Assembly (NCBI RefSeq): GCF_003353055.1
Contig: NZ_QKWJ01000004.1
Span: 1-64,000 of the forward strand
Origin: Cupriavidus lacunae
GTDB taxonomy: Bacteria > Pseudomonadota > Gammaproteobacteria > Burkholderiales > Burkholderiaceae
Length of the DNA stretch: 64,000 bases
Reading direction: 5' to 3'
The stretch's first letter is position 1; each line of letters opens with the position of its first letter. Below, one piece after another: positions 28,885-38,047 of this stretch. The translations under genes and the position numbers were made by a program. The notes beneath the pieces are model-generated. The model saw nothing but the letters and a program-made list of their open reading frames with translations. It was not told the origin of the DNA and ran no database searches.

Positions 28885-30267
28885 ATGACCACAGCAGTAT
28901 TCCTGGGCTTTATCGTTTTCTCGCTCTACCTCGCAATCCGCTCCAAAAAGGGCCGCGGCACGCAGAGCATGCATGATTTCTTCGTGGCGTCGCGGCAGTT
29001 CGGCGCCTTCCTGGTGTTCTTCCTGGCGGCGGGCGAGATCTACAGTATCGGCACCATGGTGGGCTTTCCGGGCGGCATCTATGCCAAGGGACCGACCTAT
29101 GGCGTCTGGTTCCTCGGCTACATCCTGCTGGCCTATCCGCTCGGCTACTTCCTGGGCCCGAAGATCTGGCAGGCCGGCGCGCGCTACAACGCCATCACGC
29201 TGCCTGACCTGTTCAAGGGCCACTATGGCAGCCGCGCGCTCGAACTGATCGTGGCGGGCTCGTCGATCCTGTTCCTGCTGCCCTGGGGCCAGCTGCAGTT
29301 CACCGGGCTGGTGGCCGCGCTGAAGGGGCTGGGCTGGGAGTTCGATCCGGTGTACCTGGTGATGATCTCAGCCGCGCTGGCCTTTACCTACATCGCCATC
29401 TCCGGCGTGCGTGCATCGGCCTATATCGCCATCCTCAAGGACATCCTGATGGTGGTGGCGATCGTCGCCACCGGCGTGGCGGTAGGCTGGAAGGCGGGCG
29501 TTGGCGACGTATTCCATGCCGCCAGCTTGCACGTCAGCAACCAGATGAGCGATACCCAGCTGCGCTTCTCGATGAGCACCATGCTGTTCCAGGCGCTGGG
29601 CTTCTACGTGATGCCGTTCGCGGTGCAGAACTTCTTCACCGCCAAGAGCGCCAACACCATCCGGCGCACACAGGTGGCCATGCCGCTGTACATGCTGATG
29701 TATCCGTTCCTGGTGCTGGCGTCGTACTACGCCATCAGCCAGAACCTGCAGCTCGCGTCGCCCAATGAGGCCTTCTTCGCGGCGGCGGTGCGGCTGCTGC
29801 CAGGCTGGCTGCTGGGCCTGGTGGCTGCCGGCGCGGCGCTGTCCGGCCTGCTGGTGCTGGCCGGCATCTGCCTGGCGATCGGCCCGATCGTCACGCGCAA
29901 CCTGCTGCCGGGCATGCCCGAGGCGCGCCAGAAGCAGGGTGCCAAGGTGGTGATCGTGATCTACCTGGTGCTGTCCATCGCCATGACGCTGGCCACGCCC
30001 AACCTGATGCTGACACTGATCAACACCACCTACTACGGCGTGACGCAGTTCTTCCCTGGCGTGCTGGTGATCCTGTTCTCGCTGAAGGTGCGACCACTGG
30101 CGATTGCGCTTGGCATTGTCGCCGGCCAGGCCCTGGCGATCGTGCTGTATGTGCAGCAGGCCGATTTCGGCGGCATCAACCTTGGGCTGATCAGCCTGGG
30201 CGTGAACCTGCTGGTGACCGCGCTGGTGAACTACGCCCCCCGCCTGGCTCGCGTGCAGGCAGCCTGA
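28885..30267 (+). CDS. Sodium:solute symporter (SSS family)
   Basis: 460 residues and about 13 membrane segments, with the SSS core SMHDFFVASRQFGAFLVFFLAAGEIYS and the FLGYILLAYPLGYFLGPKIW segment. Substrate unknown. Downstream genes encode an amidohydrolase and a metal chaperone, so a hydrolysable amide or cyclic compound is a reasonable guess. The stop TGA directly abuts the ATG of the next gene. Confidence 0.87.
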   Translation: MTTAVFLGFIVFSLYLAIRSKKGRGTQSMHDFFVASRQFGAFLVFFLAAGEIYSIGTMVGFPGGIYAKGPTYGVWFLGYILLAYPLGYFLGPKIWQAGARYNAITLPDLFKGHYGSRALELIVAGSSILFLLPWGQLQFTGLVAALKGLGWEFDPVYLVMISAALAFTYIAISGVRASAYIAILKDILMVVAIVATGVAVGWKAGVGDVFHAASLHVSNQMSDTQLRFSMSTMLFQALGFYVMPFAVQNFFTAKSANTIRRTQVAMPLYMLMYPFLVLASYYAISQNLQLASPNEAFFAAAVRLLPGWLLGLVAAGAALSGLLVLAGICLAIGPIVTRNLLPGMPEARQKQGAKVVIVIYLVLSIAMTLATPNLMLTLINTTYYGVTQFFPGVLVILFSLKVRPLAIALGIVAGQALAIVLYVQQADFGGINLGLISLGVNLLVTALVNYAPRLARVQAA

Positions 30268-31944
30268 ATGACCGGACGCATGCAATCCATGACACAAGAC
30301 GACACGGCGCGCACGCAGGTAATCGTGGCGCGCAAGATCCTCACGATGGAAGCCGGGCAGCCCGAGGCGACCCACGTAGCGGTGCGCGACGGCAAGATCC
30401 TTGCCGTGGGCGGCGCGGCCGAGATGGCCGGCTGGCCGGATGCGGTGCAGGTCGACACCTTTCGCGACAAGGTGCTGATGCCCGGACTGGTGGAAGGCCA
30501 TTGCCACCTGATGGAAGGCGCGATGTGGGATGCGGTCTACGTCGGCTACTTCGACCGCCGCGACCCGGACGGCAAGCTGTGGCGCGGCCTGCGCACGCTG
30601 GAGCAGGTGATAGACCGCCTGGCGGGCGCGCAAAGCCAGCTGCACGACGCGGATACGCCGCTGCTGGCCTGGGGCTTTGACCCGATCTACTTCGGCGCGA
30701 GCCGGCTCTCGGTGCGCGAGCTGGATCGCGTGTCTGCCTCGCGGCCCATCGTGGTGATGCATGCCAGCGTGCATCTGATGAACGTCAATTCCGCCATGCT
30801 GGCGCTGGCCGGTATCGACGAGGACACCGACATCGATGGCGTGCACAAGGACGCGCAGGGCTTGCCCACCGGCGAGCTGCAGGAGTTCGCGGCGATGTTC
30901 CCGGTGCAGCGCGTGCTGGGCAGCGGCCTGTCGCTGGCGGCGGCCGAGAACGCCGAGGCGGTGCGCCGCTTCGGCCGCGTGGCGCAACTGGCTGGCGTGA
31001 CCACGGCGACCGACCTGGTCAACGACCTGTCGCCCAAGGGGCTGGAAACGCTGCAGGCGGTCACTGCCGAGCCCGGCTTTCCACTGCGCATCGTTCCGGC
31101 GTTCTCGCCACAGCGCAATGCGCAGGGCGGGCCGGCGCGCGTGCAGGCCGCCGCGGCGGCCGGCACCGACAAGCTGCACTTCGGCCCGGTCAAGTTCATC
31201 GTCGACGGCTCGATCCAGGGCTTTACCGCGCGCCTGCGCGCACCGGGGTATGCCGGCGGCCAGGCCAATGGCCTGTGGCTGATCCCGCCCGAGCAACTGC
31301 TCGACGCCTTCACGCCGTTCCACCTGGCCGGCCTGCCGCTGCAAATCCACACCAATGGCGATGAGGCGACCGAGGTGGTGCTGGACGTGCTCGAAGCCAT
31401 GCTGTCACGCCATCCGCGCGCGGACCATCGCCATACGCTGCAGCATTGCCAGCTGGCCGACCAGGCGCAACTGGCGCGCGCGGCGCGGCTGGGCCTGTGC
31501 ATCAACTTCTTCTCCAACCACCTGTACTACTGGGGCGATGCGCATGCCGGCCAGACCGTGGGACCGGCGTGGGCCGCGCGCATGAACCCGGCAGGCACGG
31601 CGCGGCGCCTGGGCATTCCGTTCGCGATCCATTCCGACGCACCGATCACGCCGCTGAACCCGCTTTTCACGGCGTGGTGCGCGGTGCAGCGCCAGACGGC
31701 TTCCGGCCGCGTGCTGGGCGAAGCGGAGCGCCTGCCGGTCGCAGACGCGCTCTATGCCATCACCATGGGCGCGGCCTATACGCTGAAGCTCGATCACCGC
31801 ATCGGCAGCATCGCGCCGGGCAAGCTGGCTGACTTTGCCGTGCTGGAAGATGACCCGACCGCAGTGGCGCCCGAATGCCTGAAGGACGTGCGCGTCTGGG
31901 GCACGGTGCTGGGCGGGCGCGTGTTCCCGGCGCCGGCCCGATGA
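30268..31944 (+). CDS. YtcJ-like metal-dependent amidohydrolase
   Basis: 558 residues. N-terminal beta-sandwich, then the metal motif VEGHCHLMEGAMWD (HxH around residue 80), later QIHTNGDEATEVVLDVLE, HRHTLQHCQ and AIHSDAPITPLNPLF. This matches the YtcJ/NfdA group of N-substituted formamide deformylases and related hydrolases. The start abuts the symporter stop, and the end overlaps the COG0523 gene by ATGA. This suggests uptake, hydrolysis and metal supply in one unit. Confidence 0.87.
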   Translation: MTGRMQSMTQDDTARTQVIVARKILTMEAGQPEATHVAVRDGKILAVGGAAEMAGWPDAVQVDTFRDKVLMPGLVEGHCHLMEGAMWDAVYVGYFDRRDPDGKLWRGLRTLEQVIDRLAGAQSQLHDADTPLLAWGFDPIYFGASRLSVRELDRVSASRPIVVMHASVHLMNVNSAMLALAGIDEDTDIDGVHKDAQGLPTGELQEFAAMFPVQRVLGSGLSLAAAENAEAVRRFGRVAQLAGVTTATDLVNDLSPKGLETLQAVTAEPGFPLRIVPAFSPQRNAQGGPARVQAAAAAGTDKLHFGPVKFIVDGSIQGFTARLRAPGYAGGQANGLWLIPPEQLLDAFTPFHLAGLPLQIHTNGDEATEVVLDVLEAMLSRHPRADHRHTLQHCQLADQAQLARAARLGLCINFFSNHLYYWGDAHAGQTVGPAWAARMNPAGTARRLGIPFAIHSDAPITPLNPLFTAWCAVQRQTASGRVLGEAERLPVADALYAITMGAAYTLKLDHRIGSIAPGKLADFAVLEDDPTAVAPECLKDVRVWGTVLGGRVFPAPAR

Positions 31945-32891
31945 ACGCGCGGCCTCCGATCCCGCTGGTGGTTGTCGGCGGCTACCTTGGCGCCGGCAAG
32001 ACCACCTTGCTCAACCGCCTGCTGGCCAACGCGCAAGGGCGCCGCATCGCGGTGCTGGTCAATGATTTCGGCGAGATCAACATCGATGCCGCGCTGATCC
32101 GCGCGCGCAGCGACGATGTGATCCAGCTGGAGAACGGCTGTATCTGCTGCTCGATCGGCGGCCGGCTGGCCGAGGCGCTGGTGGCCATCGCAGCGCGGGA
32201 GCAGCGGCCTGACTTGCTGGTGATCGAGGCCAGTGGTGTCTCTGACCCGCAGCGCATCGCCCAGGTCGGCCTGCTGGATCCGGCCTTCCGGCTCAATGCG
32301 GTGCTGGTCGCGCTGGACGTGACCGGCGTGCACGACAGCCTGCGCGATCCGCTGGTCGGCGACATGGTGCGGCGGCAAGTCACAGGCGCGTCAGTGGTGG
32401 TGCTGGCCAAGGCCGATCTGGCCCGGGCCGAGGCGGTGGCGCAGGCCGCGGCCACGGCGGGCGCGCTGGCACCGCGCGCAGCGGTCCTGATCGCGCAATC
32501 GGGCGAACTGCCTTTGTCTGTCTTTGTCGATGCGGCCTTGCCGCCAGCGCAGGGATCCGGGTCGCTGCTGAGCGGCGCGGGCTGGCGGCGCTTCCCGGAT
32601 GCCACGCACGCAGACATCCGCAGCGTCGCTTACCAGACTCCCCGCAGCTTCGACAAGGCGCGCTTGCGGCAGGCGCTGGCGACGGTGTCGGTGCGCCTGC
32701 TTCGCGCCAAGGGACTGGTCCACCTCGATACCGACCCACGGCTGCATGAGGTGCACTTCGTCGGCGGCAGGATACGGCTGCGCCCAGCGGAATCAGGCGA
32801 CTTCCGCGGCTCGGCGCTGGTCTTCATCGGTGCCTTCGACGCCGCGGCGGAACAAACTATCCGTGCTTGCATGGCGGCCGCGCAGGCCTGA
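31941..32891 (+). CDS. COG0523 (CobW-family) metal-chaperone GTPase
   Basis: 316 residues. Walker A GGYLGAGKTT (residues 13-22), the metal-binding CxCC at 69-72 (NGCICC), Walker B region LLVIEASGVSDP and the GTP-specificity region VLAKAD. A CobW C-terminal domain is at about 215-310. No His-rich loop is present. Translationally coupled (ATGA overlap) to the amidohydrolase gene. Family members deliver zinc or other metals to client enzymes, so the upstream hydrolase is the obvious candidate client (inference). Confidence 0.88.
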   Translation: MNARPPIPLVVVGGYLGAGKTTLLNRLLANAQGRRIAVLVNDFGEINIDAALIRARSDDVIQLENGCICCSIGGRLAEALVAIAAREQRPDLLVIEASGVSDPQRIAQVGLLDPAFRLNAVLVALDVTGVHDSLRDPLVGDMVRRQVTGASVVVLAKADLARAEAVAQAAATAGALAPRAAVLIAQSGELPLSVFVDAALPPAQGSGSLLSGAGWRRFPDATHADIRSVAYQTPRSFDKARLRQALATVSVRLLRAKGLVHLDTDPRLHEVHFVGGRIRLRPAESGDFRGSALVFIGAFDAAAEQTIRACMAAAQA

Positions 32892-32921
32892 GGCGCGTGC
32901 TGCGGCAATGCCGCCAGGCCG

Positions 32922-33827
32922 TCAGGTATGAAACTCGCCCGGGGCGCCATCGGGGCCTGGCGGCCTGTGCCAGTTGCCGCGCTCGAACTCCGCAATCACC
33001 TGCGCCCCAAGCAGCAGCAAGGTCGCGGCAATCTCCAGGCTCAGCAGCACCACGATCGCTGTGGTGAGCGAGCCATAGACCCGGCTGACTTGCGACAGCG
33101 TGGTGAAGTACCACGCCAGCACATGGCGCGAGATCTCCCACAGCACCGCCGCAATCACCGCGCCACACAGTGCATGCCGCAGCGACAGGCTGCCAACCGG
33201 CATCACCATGTAGATCGACGTGAGCATCAGCACCTCGCCAATGAAGCCGAGCAGGTAGAGCAGGCCGGTCGAGAGCCGGCCCAGCGACCAGTCGTGGCCC
33301 AGCACTTCCACATGCCGTTCGCCAATGGCCAGCAGGCTGCCTGACACCACCGTGACCAGCAGCAGGCCCACGCTCAGTACCGCGATGTAGCAGTAGGGCA
33401 GCAGCGCCGAGACCAGGAAATGCCGGCGCCGGATTGCCACGCGGTGTTCGAAGACGACCGACATGGCATTCTCCAGCACGGTGAAGGCGAGCGAGCTGAA
33501 GAACAGCATGGTGCCAAGCAGCACCCAGCCGATGGTGCCGCGGTTGCGCAGGAAGGCGGCCAGCTCGGTGATCAGCGCCCTGGACTGCCCCGGCACCACC
33601 CACTCCAGGTAGCGGGCGAGCGTGGACAGCAGCAGGTCTGGTTCGATCACGTGCGACAGTGCGATCACCATCAGGATCAGCAGCGGCACGATCGACAGCA
33701 GCGCGTAGTAGGCCACCGCACCGGCCAGCAGCAGGCCCTGGTTGGCGCGGAACTGCCTGAGCGTGTGCCAGGCAAAGCGCCCCGGATGACGGAGCAGGTC
33801 GCGGACGCGGGCGTCTAGAAGCTGCAT
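32922..33827 (-). CDS. YihY/BrkB-family inner-membrane protein
   Basis: 301 residues with six membrane segments typical of the YihY/UPF0761 family (GAVAYYALLSIVPLLILMVIALSH, WVLLGTMLFFSSLAFTVLENAMSVVF). Biochemical function is not established; the old name ribonuclease BN is wrong for this family. It converges on the COG0523 gene. Confidence 0.88.
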   Translation of the reverse strand: MQLLDARVRDLLRHPGRFAWHTLRQFRANQGLLLAGAVAYYALLSIVPLLILMVIALSHVIEPDLLLSTLARYLEWVVPGQSRALITELAAFLRNRGTIGWVLLGTMLFFSSLAFTVLENAMSVVFEHRVAIRRRHFLVSALLPYCYIAVLSVGLLLVTVVSGSLLAIGERHVEVLGHDWSLGRLSTGLLYLLGFIGEVLMLTSIYMVMPVGSLSLRHALCGAVIAAVLWEISRHVLAWYFTTLSQVSRVYGSLTTAIVVLLSLEIAATLLLLGAQVIAEFERGNWHRPPGPDGAPGEFHT

Positions 33828-33986
33828 GGCGGACGTTGGGGAGGAGCGGTTTCGCCATTATGCGGCTTGCGGTGCCGGTGTAGTTGAACGGCGCCAATCG
33901 CTGCGCTGCACACTTCTGGCACCGCTGCCACCGCCCGACATTCCACCGGGTTATGCCTCCATTCCGAATACATCATTGTGGTCATG

Positions 33987-34028
33987 GCCCGCGGCCTGCA
34001 ACATGGCGCCCGCGGCCTGCGCCATGCG
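33987..34028. repeat. 21-bp direct repeat, two copies
   Basis: GCCCGCGGCCTGC occurs at 33987-33999 and again at 34008-34020, each followed by a similar CATG-containing tail, giving a 21-bp period. It lies in the 269-base gap before the serine hydrolase gene. A phase of 21 could reflect a lost coding repeat or a binding array. Confidence 0.6.
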
Positions 34029-34096
34029 GGCTTGCATCTCATGCACATAAGGCGGCGCACCGTGCGTGCAGCCGCTTCGATAAGGATGGAGACAGC

Positions 34097-35461
34097 ATGC
34101 AAGTGCAAACGGTGTCGCGCGGGACGGGATTCAGGCGCAGTCTGGTGTGGTTGGCGGTGGCGCTGCTGGTGACGCCGATGAGCGTGTCGCTGGCGCAGGG
34201 CGGCGGCCAGCCGTCGGCCGCTGCCGAGGACGAGGTCATGCAGGGCTTCCCGCCGCCGCCCGACAAGCAAGTCAGCCGCGGCAACGGCCTGCGCCCGCCG
34301 TATATGCGCTGGGCGTTCCGGCATGCGCGCGAGATGTCGTTCACGGCGGGTATCCGGCACGCCAGCCAGCCGCTGGCACTGGCGGGTCAGCCGGGTACCG
34401 GGCTGGACGGCACCACGTTTGCCATCGCGGGAAACACCATCCGGCTGGCCGACTACCTGCGCGATACCCATACCGACGGCTTTATCGTGCTGCACCAGGG
34501 CAAGGTCGTGTATGAGCGCTACCTCGCGGGGTTTGATCCTCACCAGCCGCATATCTGGGCCTCGATGACCAAGTCCGTCACCGGTCTGCTGGCCGCCATG
34601 CTGGTCGAGGAGGGCAAGCTCGATCCGCAGGCCCGGCTGGCGCAGTACGTGCCGGAGCTGGCCGGTAATCCGTTCGGTGAGGCCACGGTGCAGCAGAACT
34701 TGGACATGGAGGTGCCGGTGGGCTACCCGGAGGCGCTGCCGCCGGACCTGGGGCTGTTCGGGGCGGTGGGGATCGTGCCGAGCAAGCCGGATGCGCCGGA
34801 CACCATCTATGACTTCCTCAAGGTGGTCCACGCCACCGGCGGGCGCGATGCGGGCGGCGAGGGCGGCGTCTGGTACTACCAGAACGGCTCGCCGGAAGCG
34901 GTGGCATGGGCGCTGCGGCGCATTACCGGCAAGAGCTGGGCGCAACTGGTGACTGAGCGGCTGTGGTCGCGCTTTGCCGACGATGATGCCTACACTCAGG
35001 TGGACCGCCAGGGCACGGAAATGGCCAGCGGCGGGATGAATTCCACACTGCGCGACGCCGCCCGCTTTGCCGAGGCCGTGCGCCGGGCAGCGGCGGGCGA
35101 TGCTTTGGGCGGGATCTCGCCGGCGGCGGTGCGTATCGCGCTGCAGCCGGCCGGCAACCAGGCCCGCTTTGCGCGCGGCAATACCATGCCGGGCCGCGAC
35201 GGCTATGGCTATCGCAACTACTGGTTCCAGCGCAACGACGGCGACGGCAGCATCGAGGCCAGCGGGCGCTTCGGCCAGAAGATCTACATCAACCCGGCCA
35301 AGGAACTGACCGTGGTGAAGTTCTCCGCCAGCCCCGACGGCGCAGCGCGTGCCACCAGCGCTGCCGGGGTGCGCAAGCGCGACGATCCGGCGCGCGCGCT
35401 GGAATCCGCCGAGGCCATGGTGGCCGCGGCGCTCGCGATCCATCGCGCGGTCAGCCGCTGA
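34097..35461 (+). CDS. Class C beta-lactamase-fold serine hydrolase
   Basis: 454 residues. The start at 34097 has GGAG nearby and gives a signal peptide (residues 1-34, LVWLAVALLVTPMSVSLAQ). Catalytic SxxK is Ser156-Met-Thr-Lys159 (IWASMTKSVTG), and the Tyr-x-Asn element is in WYYQNGS. The pattern is close to 6-aminohexanoate-dimer hydrolase (NylB-like) and esterases of the class C fold. Likely periplasmic. Physiological substrate unknown; divergent from the YihY gene. Confidence 0.85.
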   Translation: MQVQTVSRGTGFRRSLVWLAVALLVTPMSVSLAQGGGQPSAAAEDEVMQGFPPPPDKQVSRGNGLRPPYMRWAFRHAREMSFTAGIRHASQPLALAGQPGTGLDGTTFAIAGNTIRLADYLRDTHTDGFIVLHQGKVVYERYLAGFDPHQPHIWASMTKSVTGLLAAMLVEEGKLDPQARLAQYVPELAGNPFGEATVQQNLDMEVPVGYPEALPPDLGLFGAVGIVPSKPDAPDTIYDFLKVVHATGGRDAGGEGGVWYYQNGSPEAVAWALRRITGKSWAQLVTERLWSRFADDDAYTQVDRQGTEMASGGMNSTLRDAARFAEAVRRAAAGDALGGISPAAVRIALQPAGNQARFARGNTMPGRDGYGYRNYWFQRNDGDGSIEASGRFGQKIYINPAKELTVVKFSASPDGAARATSAAGVRKRDDPARALESAEAMVAAALAIHRAVSR

Positions 35462-35529
35462 CCCACGCCGGGCAGGGCCCGGCAACTCCTCCCGACTCAC
35501 TTCGTTTCGCCGGGGCAGCCCGCTACCGG

Positions 35530-36138
35530 TCAGACGATCGGCAGCTTCAGCACCTGCTCGGTCGTCAGGATATCGCCGAAGGTGTCGGCAATGGTGGCAA
35601 GCGCGGCACGGTGCAGGTCCCGGTGCGGCACCACGCCGCCGGCTGTATCCAGGTCCCGCGTGGCGCAGGCATCCTCCGCCACGATCACGCCGTATCCGAG
35701 CGGCACCGCATCGCGCGCCGCGCCCGACACGCAGGCATGGGTCATCAGCCCCGTGATGATCAGGGTCTTGATGCCGGCGGCCTTGAGGCGCTGGTCCAGG
35801 TCGGTCGTGGGGAAGACGCTGACTGAGGTCTTCTGCAAGACGGTGTGATGCGCGGCTGGTTGCAGATCGCTGTGGAATTCCACGGTGGCGCTCTGTTCCG
35901 CAAAGATGGGGCTGCCAGCGGGCGTCACATGCTGGATGTGGAAAACAGGAATCCTGGCCGCGTCCGCATGAGCGATCAGGCGCTGTGCATTGCCCAGGGC
36001 GCGTGGTCCATCCGGAATCGGCATCTTGCCGCTGAAGTACTCGTTCTGGAAGTCGATGACCAGCAAGGCGCTGCTGGCGGCTTCGATGGCGGTGGGCGCC
36101 GGTGCGCCGGCGATCGTGCGAATAGTCGGGTGGTTCAT
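35530..36138 (-). CDS. Isochorismatase-family cysteine hydrolase
   Basis: 202 residues. Start ATG 36138 with GAGGA six bases upstream. Catalytic triad Asp29 (LLVIDFQNEYF), Lys103 (VLQKTSVSVF) and Cys136 (MTHACVSGAARDA). Such enzymes hydrolyse amides, N-carbamoyl compounds or isochorismate; the substrate here is unknown. It is divergent from a GlxA-type regulator, a frequent pairing that implies local control. Confidence 0.9.
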   Translation of the reverse strand: MNHPTIRTIAGAPAPTAIEAASSALLVIDFQNEYFSGKMPIPDGPRALGNAQRLIAHADAARIPVFHIQHVTPAGSPIFAEQSATVEFHSDLQPAAHHTVLQKTSVSVFPTTDLDQRLKAAGIKTLIITGLMTHACVSGAARDAVPLGYGVIVAEDACATRDLDTAGGVVPHRDLHRAALATIADTFGDILTTEQVLKLPIV

Positions 36139-36254
36139 GGCTTGTCCTCGTCGACATTGGGAAGAACAGGGCGGCGCCGCTGGCGAGGCAGCCGCCCAAT
36201 CGCCGCAACCGCGGCATGGGACGTAGTTTCCAACGCGGCCTGAATCGCCGAAAG

Positions 36255-36289
36255 TGGCCCGATGGACAACATCCGATAGAATCGGGCCA
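36255..36289. promoter_or_regulatory. Dyad between the isochorismatase and GlxA-type genes
   Basis: 9-bp arms TGGCCCGAT (36255-36263) and ATCGGGCCA (36281-36289) with a 17-base spacer, 56 bases before the regulator start. A -10-like TAGAAT overlaps the right arm. Possible operator for the AraC-type regulator. Confidence 0.55.
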
Positions 36290-36345
36290 ACCAGGGCCAT
36301 ACCACCCAGGCCATCCGACTAACGCCCCCTGCCAGCGAGAAAGCG

Positions 36346-37317
36346 ATGCACACCGTCGCCGTCATTGCCTTCGAAGGCATCAGCCCTTTCCATTTGTCCG
36401 TGCCCTGCATCGTATTTGGCGACGACCTGTCCAGGCTGGGCGTGCCGCGCTACCGGCTGGTGATCTGTGGCGAGAAGACCGGACTGATTCAAACCAAGTC
36501 CGGGTTCCGGATTGAAGTCGAGCACGACCTTTCGGTGCTGGAACAGGCGGACACCGTCATCATGCCGGCCTGGCGCGATCCCGCGGAGCACCCCCCGCAA
36601 GCCCTGGTGGAGGCGCTGCAATCCGCCAGCGCACGGGGCGCGCGGATTGCCGGGCTTTGCCTGGGCACGTTCGTGGTGGCCGAGGCGGGCCTGCTCGACG
36701 GCCGTACGGCGGCCACGCACTGGGCGTGGGCCGACGATTTTGCGAGCCGCTACCCTACGGTGCGCTTGGATCGCAATTCCCTGTATATCGACGATGGCGA
36801 TATCCTGACATCGGCCGGGACGGCTGCCGCGCTGGATTGCTGCCTGCATCTGGTACGCCGCGATCACGGCGCTGAGGTCGCCAACCGGGTGGCCCGCCGC
36901 ATGGTCGTTGCCCCGCACCGGCACGGCGGCCAGGCCCAGTACATCGAACAGCCGCTGCCCGAGACGGACGGCGCGGACAAACTCAGCGCGACCCTGGACT
37001 GGGCCATCGAGAACCTGGAGCAACCGCTGACCCTGGACCGGCTTGCCGACAAGGCCGGGATGAGCCGGCGCAACTTCACCAGGCGCTTCAAGGCGAAGAC
37101 CGGCACGACGGTGACGCAGTGGATGCTGAACCATCGACTGACGGCGGCCCAGCGTTTGCTGGAGACGACTGACAAGGGTGTCGACCTGATTGCCGAACGG
37201 GTCGGGTTTGGATCTGCCGTTTCCTTGCGGCAGCACTTCACCCAGGCATTCGCCGTTTCTCCGTCTGCTTACCGCAAGCAGTTCGGCACTGCAGTGCCGC
37301 CGGACAGGATCAGCTGA
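36346..37317 (+). CDS. GlxA/FtrA-type AraC-family regulator
   Basis: 323 residues. An N-terminal DJ-1/PfpI-like domain (about 1-185) has GLCLGTFVVAEAGLLDGRTAATHW. A C-terminal AraC HTH (about 210-315) has TLDRLADKAGMSRRNFTRRFKAKTGTTVTQWM and AERVGFGSAVSLRQHF. It is divergent from the isochorismatase gene and probably activates it. It overlaps the PAP2 gene end by eight bases. Confidence 0.9.
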   Translation: MHTVAVIAFEGISPFHLSVPCIVFGDDLSRLGVPRYRLVICGEKTGLIQTKSGFRIEVEHDLSVLEQADTVIMPAWRDPAEHPPQALVEALQSASARGARIAGLCLGTFVVAEAGLLDGRTAATHWAWADDFASRYPTVRLDRNSLYIDDGDILTSAGTAAALDCCLHLVRRDHGAEVANRVARRMVVAPHRHGGQAQYIEQPLPETDGADKLSATLDWAIENLEQPLTLDRLADKAGMSRRNFTRRFKAKTGTTVTQWMLNHRLTAAQRLLETTDKGVDLIAERVGFGSAVSLRQHFTQAFAVSPSAYRKQFGTAVPPDRIS

Positions 37318-37999
37318 CCTTCATCAGGAAGGAGGCCACCGCGCGGATCTCCTCGAAATTGGTGACCAGCCCAAAGCTCAGCAGGAACATGCCTGCCTGG
37401 AACACACCCTGGTGCCGTTCGGAGAAATTCAGGACAGGTGCGGCGATCGGCTTGCGGTACCGCGTCTGAGTCAGCAGCAGGCAAATGGATACACCGAGTA
37501 TGGCCCCGCACAGCACGTCGGTCGGAAAATGCAGTCCGACAAAAACACGTGCCATGCAGATAACCAGGACGGTATACGCCAGTGCCAGCATGCCAATTCG
37601 CCTGGACGCGACCATCACGCCGGTTGCCACGGCGCACCACAACATCGCGTGGTCGCTCGGGAATGAACTCCAGGTTCGCATGCCGTCGTCCGAGGCCAGG
37701 AGAAAACGCAGTCCTACATCGGGGTTGGCCAGGGGACGGACGCGGAATGGCAGCCAGGAAGCCAGGAGGCGCCCCAGCACCAACGCGCAAAAACCAGCGA
37801 CGATCGCTGTGACCACGATTTCACGATCGCGCTGCTTGTCCTCTCCGTCGCGGAACCAGATCCACCACAACAAGGCGATCATGGGTACGCCGCGCAGCAT
37901 ATAGAACTGGGTCATGGCCAGCACCGCGCGGTCTAAGAAGGGCCAGCGGAAAGAAAACTGGTTCAGGAAGTGAATGATGGTGCCGTCGAATTCGTTCAT
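37310..37999 (-). CDS. PAP2-family phosphatase
   Basis: 229 residues. The start at 37999 is preferred because the promoter at 38056-38084 would begin the mRNA at about 38049, too close for the in-frame ATG at 38047. The three PAP2 motifs are visible: RVRPLANP, SFPSDHA and ARVFVGLHFPTD. Multi-pass inner-membrane enzyme that probably hydrolyses a lipid (pyro)phosphate such as undecaprenyl pyrophosphate or phosphatidate. Confidence 0.85.
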   Translation of the reverse strand: MNEFDGTIIHFLNQFSFRWPFLDRAVLAMTQFYMLRGVPMIALLWWIWFRDGEDKQRDREIVVTAIVAGFCALVLGRLLASWLPFRVRPLANPDVGLRFLLASDDGMRTWSSFPSDHAMLWCAVATGVMVASRRIGMLALAYTVLVICMARVFVGLHFPTDVLCGAILGVSICLLLTQTRYRKPIAAPVLNFSERHQGVFQAGMFLLSFGLVTNFEEIRAVASFLMKVS

Positions 38000-38047
38000 C
38001 ACCACGCTTTCTTGTAAGAGAATAGTGATTGGCAGGCACTTATCCAT

